Of a stretch of DNA of 64,000 nt, positions 44,539 to 53,352 are shown one piece after another. The notes beneath the pieces were generated by a model, which did no database searches, was not told where the DNA came from, and worked only from the letters and a program-made list of their open reading frames with translations. The translations under genes were made by a program, and so were the position numbers. The stretch spans positions 62,001 to 126,000 of the forward strand of contig NZ_JAMZAW010000007.1 in assembly GCF_024158745.1 (NCBI RefSeq), read 5' to 3'. Each line of letters opens with the position of its first letter. The stretch's first letter is position 1. This DNA is from Paenibacillus tyrphae. Lineage in GTDB: Bacteria; Bacillota; Bacilli; Paenibacillales; NBRC-103111.

Positions 44539-45402
44539 TTATCTCGCCGCATAGCTTCCCCTCGTATTTTGCAAAATGTACAGCTTGCGATCCTCCACGA
44601 CAAACTCCACATATCTCGGCGTCCGGTAATAGCTTTCCAGCTCCGTGAAAAATGCCTTAAGCTGATCGTACGCTTCGGGGATATCGTCCCGTAATTCCCG
44701 TAAATCTTTTTTCCGCTCTAGCGGAGTCAGATTCAAATACACTCCCGACTGCCGCATCAGGTACTTGCCGAAATCGTCCGCCTGTCCCGTGCGCGGGTTC
44801 CGCGTATAAGCCCTTCCGCTGCAGGATTGCGCGTTCCAGTTGGCGTATACCATTTGCTGAACGATCAGCCAGCGGTTAAAATGGCGCTGTCCCGCTTGTT
44901 CCAGCTCTTGAAAATGCGCATAGATCCGCTCGATGTAGTAGAGCAGTTCGTCAACCGCGCTCCCGAACGGACCGTACGACGAATTCCGGGCCGCTGCCCC
45001 GGCAAGAAGACTGTCTTGAAATTGCTGCGCCTGTATGGCGTATTCTTCTTGAAGCATGCCGGCAAACGCATCGGACCGCTTCGCTTCGGTTTCAGCCAGT
45101 CCGATATTGACCATGGATTCCGGCATCCGTACGTCGCCGTTCTTGTCCCCGCATCGCAGAGAAAACAGCAAAGGAGGCTTGTCCGATTCGAAAACGCCGA
45201 TTTTTTGCCCGATTCGGCGCTCGATGTCCGACAGATGCGAGGCCAATGCAGCGCCAAGCCCTTTCGGAACAGTCCCCTCCTCTACAAAAGCGCAATAAGC
45301 TTCCGGAACGATAATGAGACCCGTAGGAACACGGGCACCGAGCTGCGTTGCGACGGCCAAGCCTTTGATTTTCTCATCCATATCGCTATCCGGGAGCCGC
45401 AT
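44539..45402 (-). CDS. Stand-alone PPDK N-terminal-like ATP-grasp protein
   Basis: A 287-residue protein resembling only the N-terminal nucleotide-binding region of pyruvate phosphate dikinase. Matching segments are KIKGLAVATQLGARVPTGLII, LFSLRCGDKNGDVRMPESMVNIGL (PPDK: FSVRSGA...MPGMMDTILNLGL), CSGRAYTRNPRTGQADDFGKYL and the end LYILQNTRG. The phosphohistidine and PEP/pyruvate-binding domains are missing. The RSGA-type segment reads RCGD, so ATP binding may be altered. ATG 45402 has GGGAGG 7 bases upstream; a GTG at 45450 directly abuts its possible site. It is not next to a PPDK gene. It may be a regulatory or orphan kinase-like protein; activity unknown. Confidence 0.65.
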   Translation of the reverse strand: MRLPDSDMDEKIKGLAVATQLGARVPTGLIIVPEAYCAFVEEGTVPKGLGAALASHLSDIERRIGQKIGVFESDKPPLLFSLRCGDKNGDVRMPESMVNIGLAETEAKRSDAFAGMLQEEYAIQAQQFQDSLLAGAAARNSSYGPFGSAVDELLYYIERIYAHFQELEQAGQRHFNRWLIVQQMVYANWNAQSCSGRAYTRNPRTGQADDFGKYLMRQSGVYLNLTPLERKKDLRELRDDIPEAYDQLKAFFTELESYYRTPRYVEFVVEDRKLYILQNTRGSYAAR

Positions 45403-45664
45403 CGTGTCCTCCCAATGGACGACATACTCCTTGACTTGTATATAATTCACCCTCTTTAATTTATAGAAATATATTTAATAATTTACATAATATTACTTAT
45501 TTTAATTATAGGTTCATATTAAAATTTTGTAAATATTTACTTTATCCCGTCCGTTTAAGCTGCGGGAGTGACTGGAACAAGCTTTGGACAAATCGGCAGC
45601 CGCACACCTTGTCAGCGAATTGGAGGATTATTAGATGGCGTAGGATTCCAACTGTTACTGCCAC

Positions 45665-45733
45665 TCACAGTTCCGTCACCGGAATATCCCGTCCGAATGG
45701 CGTGTGAGTCATGTCGAAGAATGATTCAAACAT
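45665..45733 (-). pseudogene. Relic of an ExeA/TniB-like transposition ATPase (first 22 codons)
   Basis: Starting at ATG 45733, overlapping the stop of the transposase relic, the frame reads MFESFFDMTHTPFGRDIPVTEL and then hits TGA. This is the characteristic start of the AAA ATPase that follows Mu-type transposases in Firmicutes mobile elements. Nothing of the P-loop domain remains downstream. Confidence 0.6.
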
Positions 45734-45984
45734 CTTCGCCGGCCTTCTTCCTTAGCATACGGTAGGAGACGGCCGGCGCCTGCATTTGTTTGCGCTCGTC
45801 GTGTTTCCGCTCGGCGCCGCGCTGCAGGCGAGATTCCGCTGCCGCTGTTTCTGAAGATGCTCCGGGAGTGCCGGACGCTTGCTGTTCGTTCTCCTATAAC
45901 GATCTTGCGCGCTTTCCACTCCGCGCATCCCTCATACTCGGTCGTTACTTCTGTGACATCTGCCGGGTCATATACGACATTCAT
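45726..45984 (-). pseudogene. Relic of a Mu-type transposase C-terminus
   Basis: Three frames joined by two shifts give NVVYDPADVTEVTTEYEGC...KIVIGERT, then NSKRPALPEHLQKQRQRNL, then AERKHDERKQMQAPAVSYRML...GEDV and stop. The first segment matches the beta-barrel of Mu/TnsB-like integrases. The catalytic DDE domain is gone. The rest of the 45403-46144 gap is AT-rich and shows no gene. Confidence 0.6.
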
Positions 45985-46144
45985 ATGAAAAAGATTTATC
46001 CTACTATCTAGTAGTTTGAATGCACACCTGGCAGCATTAACTACTTAAAATTCAAGGTCCTTTGGTACAGGTATAATTTCCTAACTAAAGGTAATGATAC
46101 TACCAACATCGTCCTTATCCAGTTAAAGAAAGGAATTGCGATTT

Positions 46145-47716
46145 ATGAATCGTTTATGGTGGAAGTTGTTATGGCCATATAAAGGGGAGAAGTCGCAGAT
46201 TTCGGATAAAGAAACGGAACAACCACAGAATCCGCTGTTCCATGAATTGGACGAGAACATAAATACGATTCGCTCTATTTATACAGATTGTTATGATTTA
46301 ATCCTGCGTACATTTTATATTAGCGGAAGAGTAAGGGCAGTTCTGATCTATATCGATGGAATGTCCAACATTGAAGAGCTGGACGAAAACGTTCTTTCGG
46401 TGCTCATGCAAGAATCTACTGCGGAATTTAACGACATCAACATTTTCATGGATATGAAATTATCCGTTTCCGATGTTAACGAGGTGACTACATTCTCCGA
46501 CTGTGTGCATCAAATATCATCAGGTAAACCTGTAATCCTAATTAATGGGAGCAACATTGGTTTTTCCTTAGGGCTGGCAAAATGGGAGAAGCGATCCATC
46601 GAAGAGTCAAAAAGCGAATCCGTTGTTCGCGGACCGCGTGAAGCTTTTATCGAAACGCTAAATGTTAACACATCTATGCTTCGGAGGAAAATTAGAAGTC
46701 CTGAATTAAAAATGCGCACAATTGAAATTGGGCAATTTACGCGAACAAACGTAGTTGTTGCATATATGGAAGGCATAGCGGAAAAAAATTTGATTGAAGA
46801 GGTCCAAACAAGACTGGCGCGAATCGAGATAGACGGAATACTGGAAAGCGGTATGGTAGAGGAGATGATCGAAGATCATCCCTATTCTCCTTTCCCGCAG
46901 GTGCTGTCGACTGAACGCCCTGATGTAGCCGCGTCCAGCTTGCTAGAGGGACGTGTTGTTATTTTAGTCGACGGAACGCCATTTGTCATTATTGCACCAA
47001 CGACATTTTTTTCATTACTCCAATCCAATGAAGATTATTATTCGCGATTTTTCATTGGAACGGTTATCCGCTGGCTACGGTACCTGTTTCTCTTAGCTTC
47101 TTTGCTGCTTCCTTCATTGTATGTTGCAGTGCTTACCTTTCATCAAGAGATGGTGCCTACCAAACTTCTTCTTAATATGGCGGCATCCCGGGAGCATATT
47201 CCATTTCCGGCTTTGGTCGAGGCTTTGATCATGGAAATCACATTCGAAGCATTGCGCGAAGCAGGAATAAGAATGCCCAAACAAGTGGGTTCTGCAGTCA
47301 GCATAGTCGGAGCCCTTGTCATTGGCGATGCGGCAGTCTCCGCCGGAATTGTTTCCGCGCCTATGGTCTTGATAATTGCGCTTACCGGTATCGCCTCCTT
47401 CACTACTCCCCGTTATAGTGCGGCGATAACGATAAGAATGCTGCGTTTTCCATTAATGCTTCTATCGGGAACATTAGGGATGCTGGGAATAATGCTAGGG
47501 ATAATCATAATAATCATACATTTATGTACTATACGGTCATTCGGGGTTCCCTATCTAAGCCCATTAGCTCCGATGAAGGTTCGTGAAATGAAGGACGTGC
47601 TGATAAGAGCCCCGTGGTGGAAGTTAAACACGAGACCCCATTTCACCGGAGCATATAACAAATACCGGCAGGCGCTAAGGCAAAAGCCTGATCCGTCCGG
47701 AGGCGATGCGAAATAA
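46145..47716 (+). CDS. Spore germinant receptor A subunit (GerA family)
   Basis: A 523-residue subunit of an inner-membrane germinant receptor of spores. The N-terminal soluble domain (about 1-300) carries family segments such as SVSDVNEV, SVVRGPREAFIE and LNVNTSMLRRKIRSPELK; the C-terminal part (about 300-480) has four or more membrane helices with EALREAGIRMPKQVGSAVSIVGALVIGDAAV. Together with the B and C subunits it senses nutrients in the dormant spore. ATG 46145 follows AGAAAGGAA; a TTG at 46136 is too close to it. It is first in the A-C-D-B operon and is expected to be transcribed in the forespore, but I could not place a sigma-G promoter. Confidence 0.93.
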   Translation: MNRLWWKLLWPYKGEKSQISDKETEQPQNPLFHELDENINTIRSIYTDCYDLILRTFYISGRVRAVLIYIDGMSNIEELDENVLSVLMQESTAEFNDINIFMDMKLSVSDVNEVTTFSDCVHQISSGKPVILINGSNIGFSLGLAKWEKRSIEESKSESVVRGPREAFIETLNVNTSMLRRKIRSPELKMRTIEIGQFTRTNVVVAYMEGIAEKNLIEEVQTRLARIEIDGILESGMVEEMIEDHPYSPFPQVLSTERPDVAASSLLEGRVVILVDGTPFVIIAPTTFFSLLQSNEDYYSRFFIGTVIRWLRYLFLLASLLLPSLYVAVLTFHQEMVPTKLLLNMAASREHIPFPALVEALIMEITFEALREAGIRMPKQVGSAVSIVGALVIGDAAVSAGIVSAPMVLIIALTGIASFTTPRYSAAITIRMLRFPLMLLSGTLGMLGIMLGIIIIIIHLCTIRSFGVPYLSPLAPMKVREMKDVLIRAPWWKLNTRPHFTGAYNKYRQALRQKPDPSGGDAK

Positions 47717-47757
47717 GGAACGCCGGTGGGACAAGCCCCTGAAAGGAGATCAAGGGG

Positions 47758-48927
47758 ATGAATCACGCTTATTTACAAAAAGCAGCAAAGGTTTTTATTA
47801 TGATTTGCCTGTTTTTGAATATCCTCCTTCTTGCAGGTTGCTGGGATAGAGTTGAAATCAACGATTTGGCACTCGTGCTGGCGGCTGGCATTGATAGAGC
47901 AAAAGATGGCAGAATAGAGCTTTCCGTGCAGTTAGCCATGCCTAAAGCTTTGGGGGGAGGAGGGAAAGAAAATAACCGCTCGAGCAGCAAGAGTACGATT
48001 GTAGTAGAAGCAACCGGCATTACAATCTTTGATGCAATGTCTCGACTCCAGGCAAAACTATCACGCCGTATTTCCTGGGGGCATAACCAAGCAATTGTAT
48101 TCGGCAAAAGAATCGCGGAAGAAGGCATTCGCAATCACATTGATTTCATAACGCGCCATCCGAGTCCTCGAATGAACGCGTATGTTTTCGTAAGTAAAGG
48201 AAAACCCGTTGATATATTGAAGGTGATACCCAATCTGGAACAATCCTCGACCGATATTATGGTGGAATTAACGAAATTCGAAGCCGGTATAAGTGCGACA
48301 GTAATGGATCTGATACAAATGTTGGACAGTGATGCAGGAGCAGCGGCGCTTTCTTGGATAGATGTTGAACAAGAAGCCGAAAATAAATTGGGCATAAAAC
48401 TTAATGGAACCGCTGTATTCAAAGGGGATAAAATGGTGGGACAGTTCTATGACAAGATTTTTAGAGGCGTGATTTGGTTTAAAAGAGAACTTCAATCGAT
48501 CGCGGTCACCATTCAACCGAAAAATGCGGATGGATTGATTTCCTTTAACCTCTACCGGTCGCGTACGGCGCTGCTCCCGAAAATTCAGGATGGAAGGTGG
48601 AAAATAGCCGTTAAAAACTTCATGGAGTTCGAAGCGGTAGAGAATGAAACAACTTTAGATCTGATGGATATTGATACTACAACCGAGCTTGAAAAGCAAT
48701 TGGAACAAAAAATTGATCGTCAAATCCTAACGACACTCACGAAAGTTCAAAAAGAAATGGGAGCTGACATCCTTGACTTTGCTGAAGCGTTTCACTCTAA
48801 ATTTCCGAAAGAGTGGGCAAAAGCCAAAGCACACTGGCACGAAATATTTCCGAATGTAAACATTGAAGTGGTCAGCAAAGCATACATACGGAGACCGGGA
48901 TTATCGACTGCTCCTCCAACTGAATAA
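47758..48927 (+). CDS. Spore germinant receptor C subunit, lipoprotein Ger(x)C
   Basis: A 389-residue lipoprotein; the signal sequence ends in LLLAGC with the lipid-modified cysteine, followed by WDRVEINDLALVLAAGID, a family landmark. Further motifs include GHNQAIVFG, FITRHPSPRMNAYVFVSKG and, near the end, DILDFAEAFHSKFPKEW. It is anchored on the outer face of the spore inner membrane and is required for receptor function. AAAGGAGATC precedes the ATG. Confidence 0.93.
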   Translation: MNHAYLQKAAKVFIMICLFLNILLLAGCWDRVEINDLALVLAAGIDRAKDGRIELSVQLAMPKALGGGGKENNRSSSKSTIVVEATGITIFDAMSRLQAKLSRRISWGHNQAIVFGKRIAEEGIRNHIDFITRHPSPRMNAYVFVSKGKPVDILKVIPNLEQSSTDIMVELTKFEAGISATVMDLIQMLDSDAGAAALSWIDVEQEAENKLGIKLNGTAVFKGDKMVGQFYDKIFRGVIWFKRELQSIAVTIQPKNADGLISFNLYRSRTALLPKIQDGRWKIAVKNFMEFEAVENETTLDLMDIDTTTELEKQLEQKIDRQILTTLTKVQKEMGADILDFAEAFHSKFPKEWAKAKAHWHEIFPNVNIEVVSKAYIRRPGLSTAPPTE

Positions 48928-48941
48928 GAGGTGAATCGCAA

Positions 48942-49172
48942 GTGAATATGTTTTGGCCATCGATCGTTGGCACATCCGTTATCTTCGGCATAATTGCCCT
49001 GTACGAATGGCGCAACATAGATCCGGACCGGAAGAAGGAAAAACGAGCTTTTGCGGTACTGACTATAACGGGTTGGCTCCTCGCGCTCCTGCTCGTTTTG
49101 TATCCGACAATGCCGGGACCAACGGATTTGATCGATATGATCTATAAGCCGTTTAAGAACATTCTTGGTTAA
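48942..49172 (+). CDS. Small two-helix D-type subunit of the germinant receptor
   Basis: A 76-residue protein with two membrane segments (about 5-20 and 37-55). Small D subunits (GerXD) of this size and topology occur in many Bacillus and Paenibacillus ger operons and tune receptor activity. The GTG start has GAGGTG 8 bases upstream, and lies 14 bases after the C subunit; its end overlaps the B subunit gene by 8 bases. Confidence 0.75.
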   Translation: MNMFWPSIVGTSVIFGIIALYEWRNIDPDRKKEKRAFAVLTITGWLLALLLVLYPTMPGPTDLIDMIYKPFKNILG

Positions 49173-50319
49173 TAAATCAGATTCGGATATCAGCCGGAAA
49201 GCAGGTGAGTTTGTTATCGATAAAGGAAGGATTTCGGTTTTCCAAATGGGCATCATGACGTATTTGCTGATCGGGGCAACGGCTATCCTTATCGTTCCAT
49301 CTATTACAGCGAAATACGCAGGCCGCGATATGTGGCTTTCGCCAATTTTCAGCTCTATGAGCGGTTTCATTGTCGTATGGCTGGCCTGGAAGTTAAACCA
49401 ACTTTTCCCTGAAGAATCGATCATTGGTTCCAGCGAAGCTATACTCGGACGAACATTAGGGAAAATATTCAGCTTCCTTTTTCTGTTTTTTCTATTGCAT
49501 ACCTTTGGTACCATTGCGCTTGAACACGGGATATTCATAGTTAAAGCATTTTTATTTAAAACCCCCATTGTGGTTGTGATTGGGAGCATCCTCTTGGTTT
49601 GTGGGCTTGCCGTCCGTGGCGGAATCGAAGTCATCGCAAGATGTACGCAGATCTTCTTGCCGATGATCATTCTTTTTTCCGTCTTTATGGCCTCCTTGAC
49701 GATCCCCGATTTCAATCTTAAGAACATATTACCCGTCATGGAGAACGGAATAATGCCGGCTATGAAGGGTTCGGTCGTTCCGCACGTTTGGTTTGTCGAG
49801 TTTTTCTTTATTTCGTTTTTATTTCCGGTATTGAATCGTCGAGGAAAGATTTTACGCGGCGGAATAATGCCGGTATTGATTTTGATGGTGACGATGGTGG
49901 CCTCGAATTTGTTTTGTTTATTTGTTTTGGGAGACGTGACCGCTAAATTCCCCTTTCCCGTATATACCGTTGGCCGATACATTAGCATGGCGGAATTTAT
50001 CCAAAATCTCGATGGCATAATCATGGCCATCTGGATAGGAGGCGGCTTTATCCAGTTATCCGTATGGTATTACACGCTTGTTGTAGGCACAGCCCGATGG
50101 CTGAACCTCTCTGATTATCGTCCATTGGTTTTTCCGATAGGTTTTCTAACACTTATATTTAGTATCTGGGACATACGGAGCTTTCAGAGATTGGTGTCTT
50201 TCTTCTCTACTTCGGTCATACCTTTTTCTTTCACTTTTTGCATGCTTTACCCGCTGCTTCTGTTATGCGTCGCGGTTGTTCGAAAAAAGCGAAGAGATAA
50301 TTCCGCTAAAGTCGAGTAA
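49165..50319 (+). CDS. Spore germinant receptor B subunit (GerAB/ArcD/ProY family)
   Basis: A 384-residue integral membrane protein with about ten helices, related to amino-acid transporters, believed to bind the germinant and conduct ions. Family features: KGRISVFQMGIMTYLLIGAT at the start, DMWLSPIFSSMSGFIVVWLAWKLNQ, and the late SVWYYTLVVGTARWLNLSDYRPLVFPIGFL. The TTG start at 49165 overlaps the D subunit stop; no strong ribosome site is visible, so translation is probably coupled. Last gene of the operon. Confidence 0.9.
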   Translation: MVNKSDSDISRKAGEFVIDKGRISVFQMGIMTYLLIGATAILIVPSITAKYAGRDMWLSPIFSSMSGFIVVWLAWKLNQLFPEESIIGSSEAILGRTLGKIFSFLFLFFLLHTFGTIALEHGIFIVKAFLFKTPIVVVIGSILLVCGLAVRGGIEVIARCTQIFLPMIILFSVFMASLTIPDFNLKNILPVMENGIMPAMKGSVVPHVWFVEFFFISFLFPVLNRRGKILRGGIMPVLILMVTMVASNLFCLFVLGDVTAKFPFPVYTVGRYISMAEFIQNLDGIIMAIWIGGGFIQLSVWYYTLVVGTARWLNLSDYRPLVFPIGFLTLIFSIWDIRSFQRLVSFFSTSVIPFSFTFCMLYPLLLLCVAVVRKKRRDNSAKVE

Positions 50320-50421
50320 TAAAGATCGCTCCACAGTCGGGCTGCGTCCGGAAAGCCCGGATGGAACGTTCCCGGCTTTCCAGTTCGCCGCTTGCGTACA
50401 GTCGAATCGCTTTTTTACCGT

Positions 50422-50890
50422 TCAGACCGTCTCGCTTGGTGTTCCGTACAGGTAGTAGCACGTATTCAAGGCGATAAGTGCCATCCAGTTCTGGTTGTGC
50501 ACCGCTTGTTCGCTTTGCCCATAAAAGTGCTTGATCCGAAGATGCTGCTTCATCCACTTGAAGAACGTTTCAATCGCCCAGCGGCTTCGGTACATGTCAC
50601 TGATCTCATCGCAAGTCAGGTCGAATCGATTGGTGATGAAGAAAAACAGGTTCCCTTACTAGAAAGGCATGAAGATCCCCTTCCTCCCCGAGTATGCCAG
50701 CATCTCCGGCAATGGCAGCCATCTCCGCATACGAACACCGTCTCTGCAGAAAGTCGAGCGGCGCCTGAGCCCAGCCTGCTTGCCGTTCTCGGCTTCCTCC
50801 ACGATATCAATGCCGAATCGTTCCCAAGGAACGGAATTCAGTATACCGCTTCAGATATGCTTCTCATAGTCGACAATCAGCGCGCTTAAC
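50422..50890 (-). pseudogene. Relic of an IS4-family transposase
   Basis: The minus strand from about 50655 reads FFITNRFDLTCDEISDMYRS, then RWAIETFFKWMKQHLRIKHF, to a stop at 50422. The YREK signature (Y-x2-R-x3-E-x6-K) typical of IS4 transposases is intact. Upstream the frame is broken by stop codons and the N-terminal half is not recoverable. Confidence 0.75.
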
Positions 50891-51414
50891 TTGATGTTCA
50901 TGGCAATCTTCCTTTGTTATCGTAATGGCGGACATGGTCAAGGTAATCGTCGTGTAAAGCCTCCTCTTTCTACGTCATCATGGTTTATGCGAATGAAGTT
51001 GTTGCCCGTAAAATTTGGTGTATGTTCCGGAATTCTCTTCAGGTTGGCTTTTGGCAGAGCCTCCTACGCCCTCATCTTTTACCAGTCTCCATTTATTCCT
51101 CATTTCCTCAGCTCAAATTCGTTACACATCGGAAGTTTTGATACTTTTGGCCTAAACACATGTTGAGTTGATCATCTCTCCTACTTGTTGTTTAAACTTA
51201 TCTTTTAGTCATATGGAAAAGAATAGCCGACTGACTTTAAACGCGAGTGGAGGCAGAATATGATCATCAGACGTGAAAATTGTTATTTTAGATGGTAGAT
51301 GATGCAATAGCGCACTAAAGTGTAACAGCATCACGGAAGGGGTTGGATATAATTTGGTATGATAGAAAATATATCAAAAAACTCTTATGAGCATTAAACA
51401 AAAAGGAGGACGCC
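50891..51414. other. Gap between IS4 relic and small gene
   Basis: More than 500 bases with no supported gene. Short frames exist on both strands but lack ribosome sites and recognisable motifs. Probably debris of insertion events. Confidence 0.35.
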
Positions 51415-51582
51415 ATGTTCGAAGAGTTGCAAAAGCTTGTAGATGATTTACTAGACCTTGAAGCATTTTGGGATACTGAAGCTTTGGTACGACCCGATGA
51501 AGCCGGGCAGCAATTTGCAAAAGGTGTAACGTACGGATTCAAGCTTGTGGTGGCGATCATTGAAACGAAGAAACAAAAATAG
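51415..51582 (+). CDS. Small 55-residue hypothetical protein
   Basis: ATG 51415 has an excellent ribosome site (AAAAAGGAGGACGCC) immediately upstream. The product starts MFEELQKLVDDLLDLEAFWD and ends ETKKQK. It is mostly helical, acidic at the N-terminal half, with no signal peptide. A GGGGC-TTCG-GCCCC hairpin follows the stop within a few bases. The combination of ribosome site, compact frame and terminator makes a real gene likely. Family not recognised. Confidence 0.65.
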   Translation: MFEELQKLVDDLLDLEAFWDTEALVRPDEAGQQFAKGVTYGFKLVVAIIETKKQK

Positions 51583-51585
51583 TTC

Positions 51586-51602
51586 GGGGCTTCGGCCCCT
51601 TA
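51586..51602 (+). terminator. UUCG hairpin after the small gene
   Basis: GGGGC-TTCG-GCCCC, a very stable tetraloop hairpin, four bases after the stop codon; the T run is short. Confidence 0.5.
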
Positions 51603-52233
51603 GTGGGCCACTGCGAGACTAATTACATTTCAGATGAAACTAAACAACGATTTTGTTTGTCCATAAGAGCTCCATAGACTTCGCTATTGCTAGTTTCAGG
51701 GTAAAGAGAAAAGTTTTTGAGAAAGCGCTCATGACCGCCATCTGGCAAAGCTGACCCTTTTGGAAACTTTGGTTTTCAGGCCGGTTGTCCAGTCCGCATC
51801 ACTGCTGTACCGATGGAGTCGTACATGATCCGGAATGCACTGGGTCCGGCCGGAAGGACGCGCTGAACCTCACCAAATGGAACCAAGCCGAGATTAATGA
51901 AAAAACAATAAAATAGCATCAATTTTCAGGCAAATTGTGGGAGTAACCCAGAAATTGGGATGTTACAATTATAAGTAAGTTAAAACTGCTAAATTACTTG
52001 GGCCGGAGCAAACTGTAATGCATCTTTGGGCTCTAGGTATAGGAAAGATGAAGATATACGAACCTGTTGTTTAGATCAATCGATTAAAGGTACAGAGTAC
52101 TCATGGCTTTCGTTGCGTTAATATCAGGAATGTCGATTATTCCTTCCTCCATCTCTTTTTTCCACGTCTTATTCTAACCCTTACGTTTTGTTTAGCCTAA
52201 ACCCATCTTTTTATGACCTTGAAGTTATGGATG
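51603..52233. other. Long gap upstream of the chitin-active operon
   Basis: About 630 bases with no gene that I can support. Local GC-rich patches near 51780-51880 look like decayed coding sequence, but no family could be recognised in any frame. Confidence 0.35.
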
Positions 52234-52262
52234 ATATATAAACTCATTTTGAGTTTATATAT
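52234..52262. promoter_or_regulatory. Perfect 13-base inverted repeat upstream of the LPMO gene
   Basis: Arms ATATATAAACTCA and TGAGTTTATATAT around TTT. It lies 12 bases before the strong ribosome-binding sequence at 52275. It could be an operator or a 5' mRNA hairpin. Confidence 0.55.
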
Positions 52263-52274
52263 AACATTTCATTC

Positions 52275-52297
52275 GAAAGGAGGTGTGACTAATGTAA
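52275..52297 (+). promoter_or_regulatory. Distal Shine-Dalgarno with start-stop codon pair (mRNA stabiliser-like)
   Basis: GAAAGGAGGTG at 52275-52285 is followed at 52292 by ATG-TAA, a start codon with an immediate stop. No protein can come from it. The true LPMO start is 68 bases further. Distal strong Shine-Dalgarno sequences (STAB-SD, as in cry3A) protect Bacillus mRNAs by binding ribosomes. Confidence 0.5.
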
Positions 52298-52364
52298 AAA
52301 ACAATTACAAAGCTTGTATTGTAAATGACTGGCCAACATTAAATCTAGTAAGGAGGAGATTGGT

Positions 52365-53258
52365 ATGACCCTTCGTTTACCCAATGCTATGTTTTTTAAA
52401 TTGCTTGTGGCCAGCGGAATGATGCTGGTAATGGCTATCATTATGCTCATGTTCTCCGACCGGGCTTCCGCCCATGGATATGTAGAATCCCCGGGCAGCC
52501 GTGCTTACTTATGTAAGCTGGGTCAAAATGAAAATTGCGGTTCGATTGTTTGGGAACCGCAAAGCTTGGAAGCGCCGAAAGGATTTCCGCAGGCAGGCCC
52601 TGCCGACGGCCAAATCGCCAGCGCAGCAGGGAAATTCCCGGAGTTGGATGAACAATATGCTACCCGTTGGAGCAAAGTGCCGATGACAGCGGGAATGAGA
52701 GCATTTACGTGGAAGTTTACCGCCCCCCACGCTACCACCAACTGGAAATATTATATCACAAAGCAAAATTGGGATCGTAATGCACCCCTTAGCCGGAACT
52801 CGTTCGATCTGACGCCATTCTGCACGGAAAACTATGGCGGAAAACGTCCTCCGTTCTCTTACACCAATACTTGCAACGTTCCTTACCGGACAGGTTACCA
52901 AGTCATTTTAGCCGTTTGGGAAATTCACGATACAGGTAACGCCTTCTATAACGTTATCGACGTGGATTTCGGAGGAAACTTAGATTCGCAAGTCCCAACG
53001 GTACCGTCGGACTTGAGCGCGACCGAAGTTGCGGCAACGAGCGTATCTCTAGCATGGAACGCATCGAACGATAACGTTGGTGTAACCAATTATAAAATTT
53101 ACAACGGTTCGGAACTCATTGGCACCGTTTCCGGCTCGACGTTATCTTATAGCGTTATTGGGTTAAACTCGAACACGTCTTATACGTTTACAGTTCGTGC
53201 AGAGGATGCTGTGGGAAATATATCAGACACAAGCCAAGCTGTCACAGTTAGTATGTAA
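52365..53258 (+). CDS. AA10 lytic polysaccharide monooxygenase with FnIII domain
   Basis: A secreted copper enzyme that oxidatively cleaves crystalline chitin (or cellulose). The signal peptide ends RASA, so the mature protein begins with H37, the first histidine-brace ligand ([10 protein letters not shown]); the second is H122 in [14 protein letters not shown]. The catalytic domain runs to about 208, with conserved cysteines ([21 protein letters not shown]). A fibronectin type III domain (about 213-297) follows and acts as a spacer or binding module. GGAGGAG precedes the ATG. The chitinase gene follows 94 bases downstream in the same direction. Confidence 0.93.
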   Translation: MTLRLPNAMFFKLLVASGMMLVMAIIMLMFSDRASAHGYVESPGSRAYLCKLGQNENCGSIVWEPQSLEAPKGFPQAGPADGQIASAAGKFPELDEQYATRWSKVPMTAGMRAFTWKFTAPHATTNWKYYITKQNWDRNAPLSRNSFDLTPFCTENYGGKRPPFSYTNTCNVPYRTGYQVILAVWEIHDTGNAFYNVIDVDFGGNLDSQVPTVPSDLSATEVAATSVSLAWNASNDNVGVTNYKIYNGSELIGTVSGSTLSYSVIGLNSNTSYTFTVRAEDAVGNISDTSQAVTVSM

Positions 53259-53352
53259 TGGCAGCCCCGAACGCCACTGCTGCCACTTTGTTTGTTGGAG
53301 GTCCGTTGGAGATTTCCTTGATGGCATCTTTATATTTAGGAGGGATTTATTA

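Noticed and set aside
44388-44612. Minus-strand 74-codon frame at the end of the PPDK-like gene
   Set aside because: Overlaps the PPDK-like C-terminus in another frame; no ribosome site or motif.
45568-45765. Plus-strand frames opposite the Mu transposase relic
   Set aside because: Antisense to a recognisable relic; no independent support.
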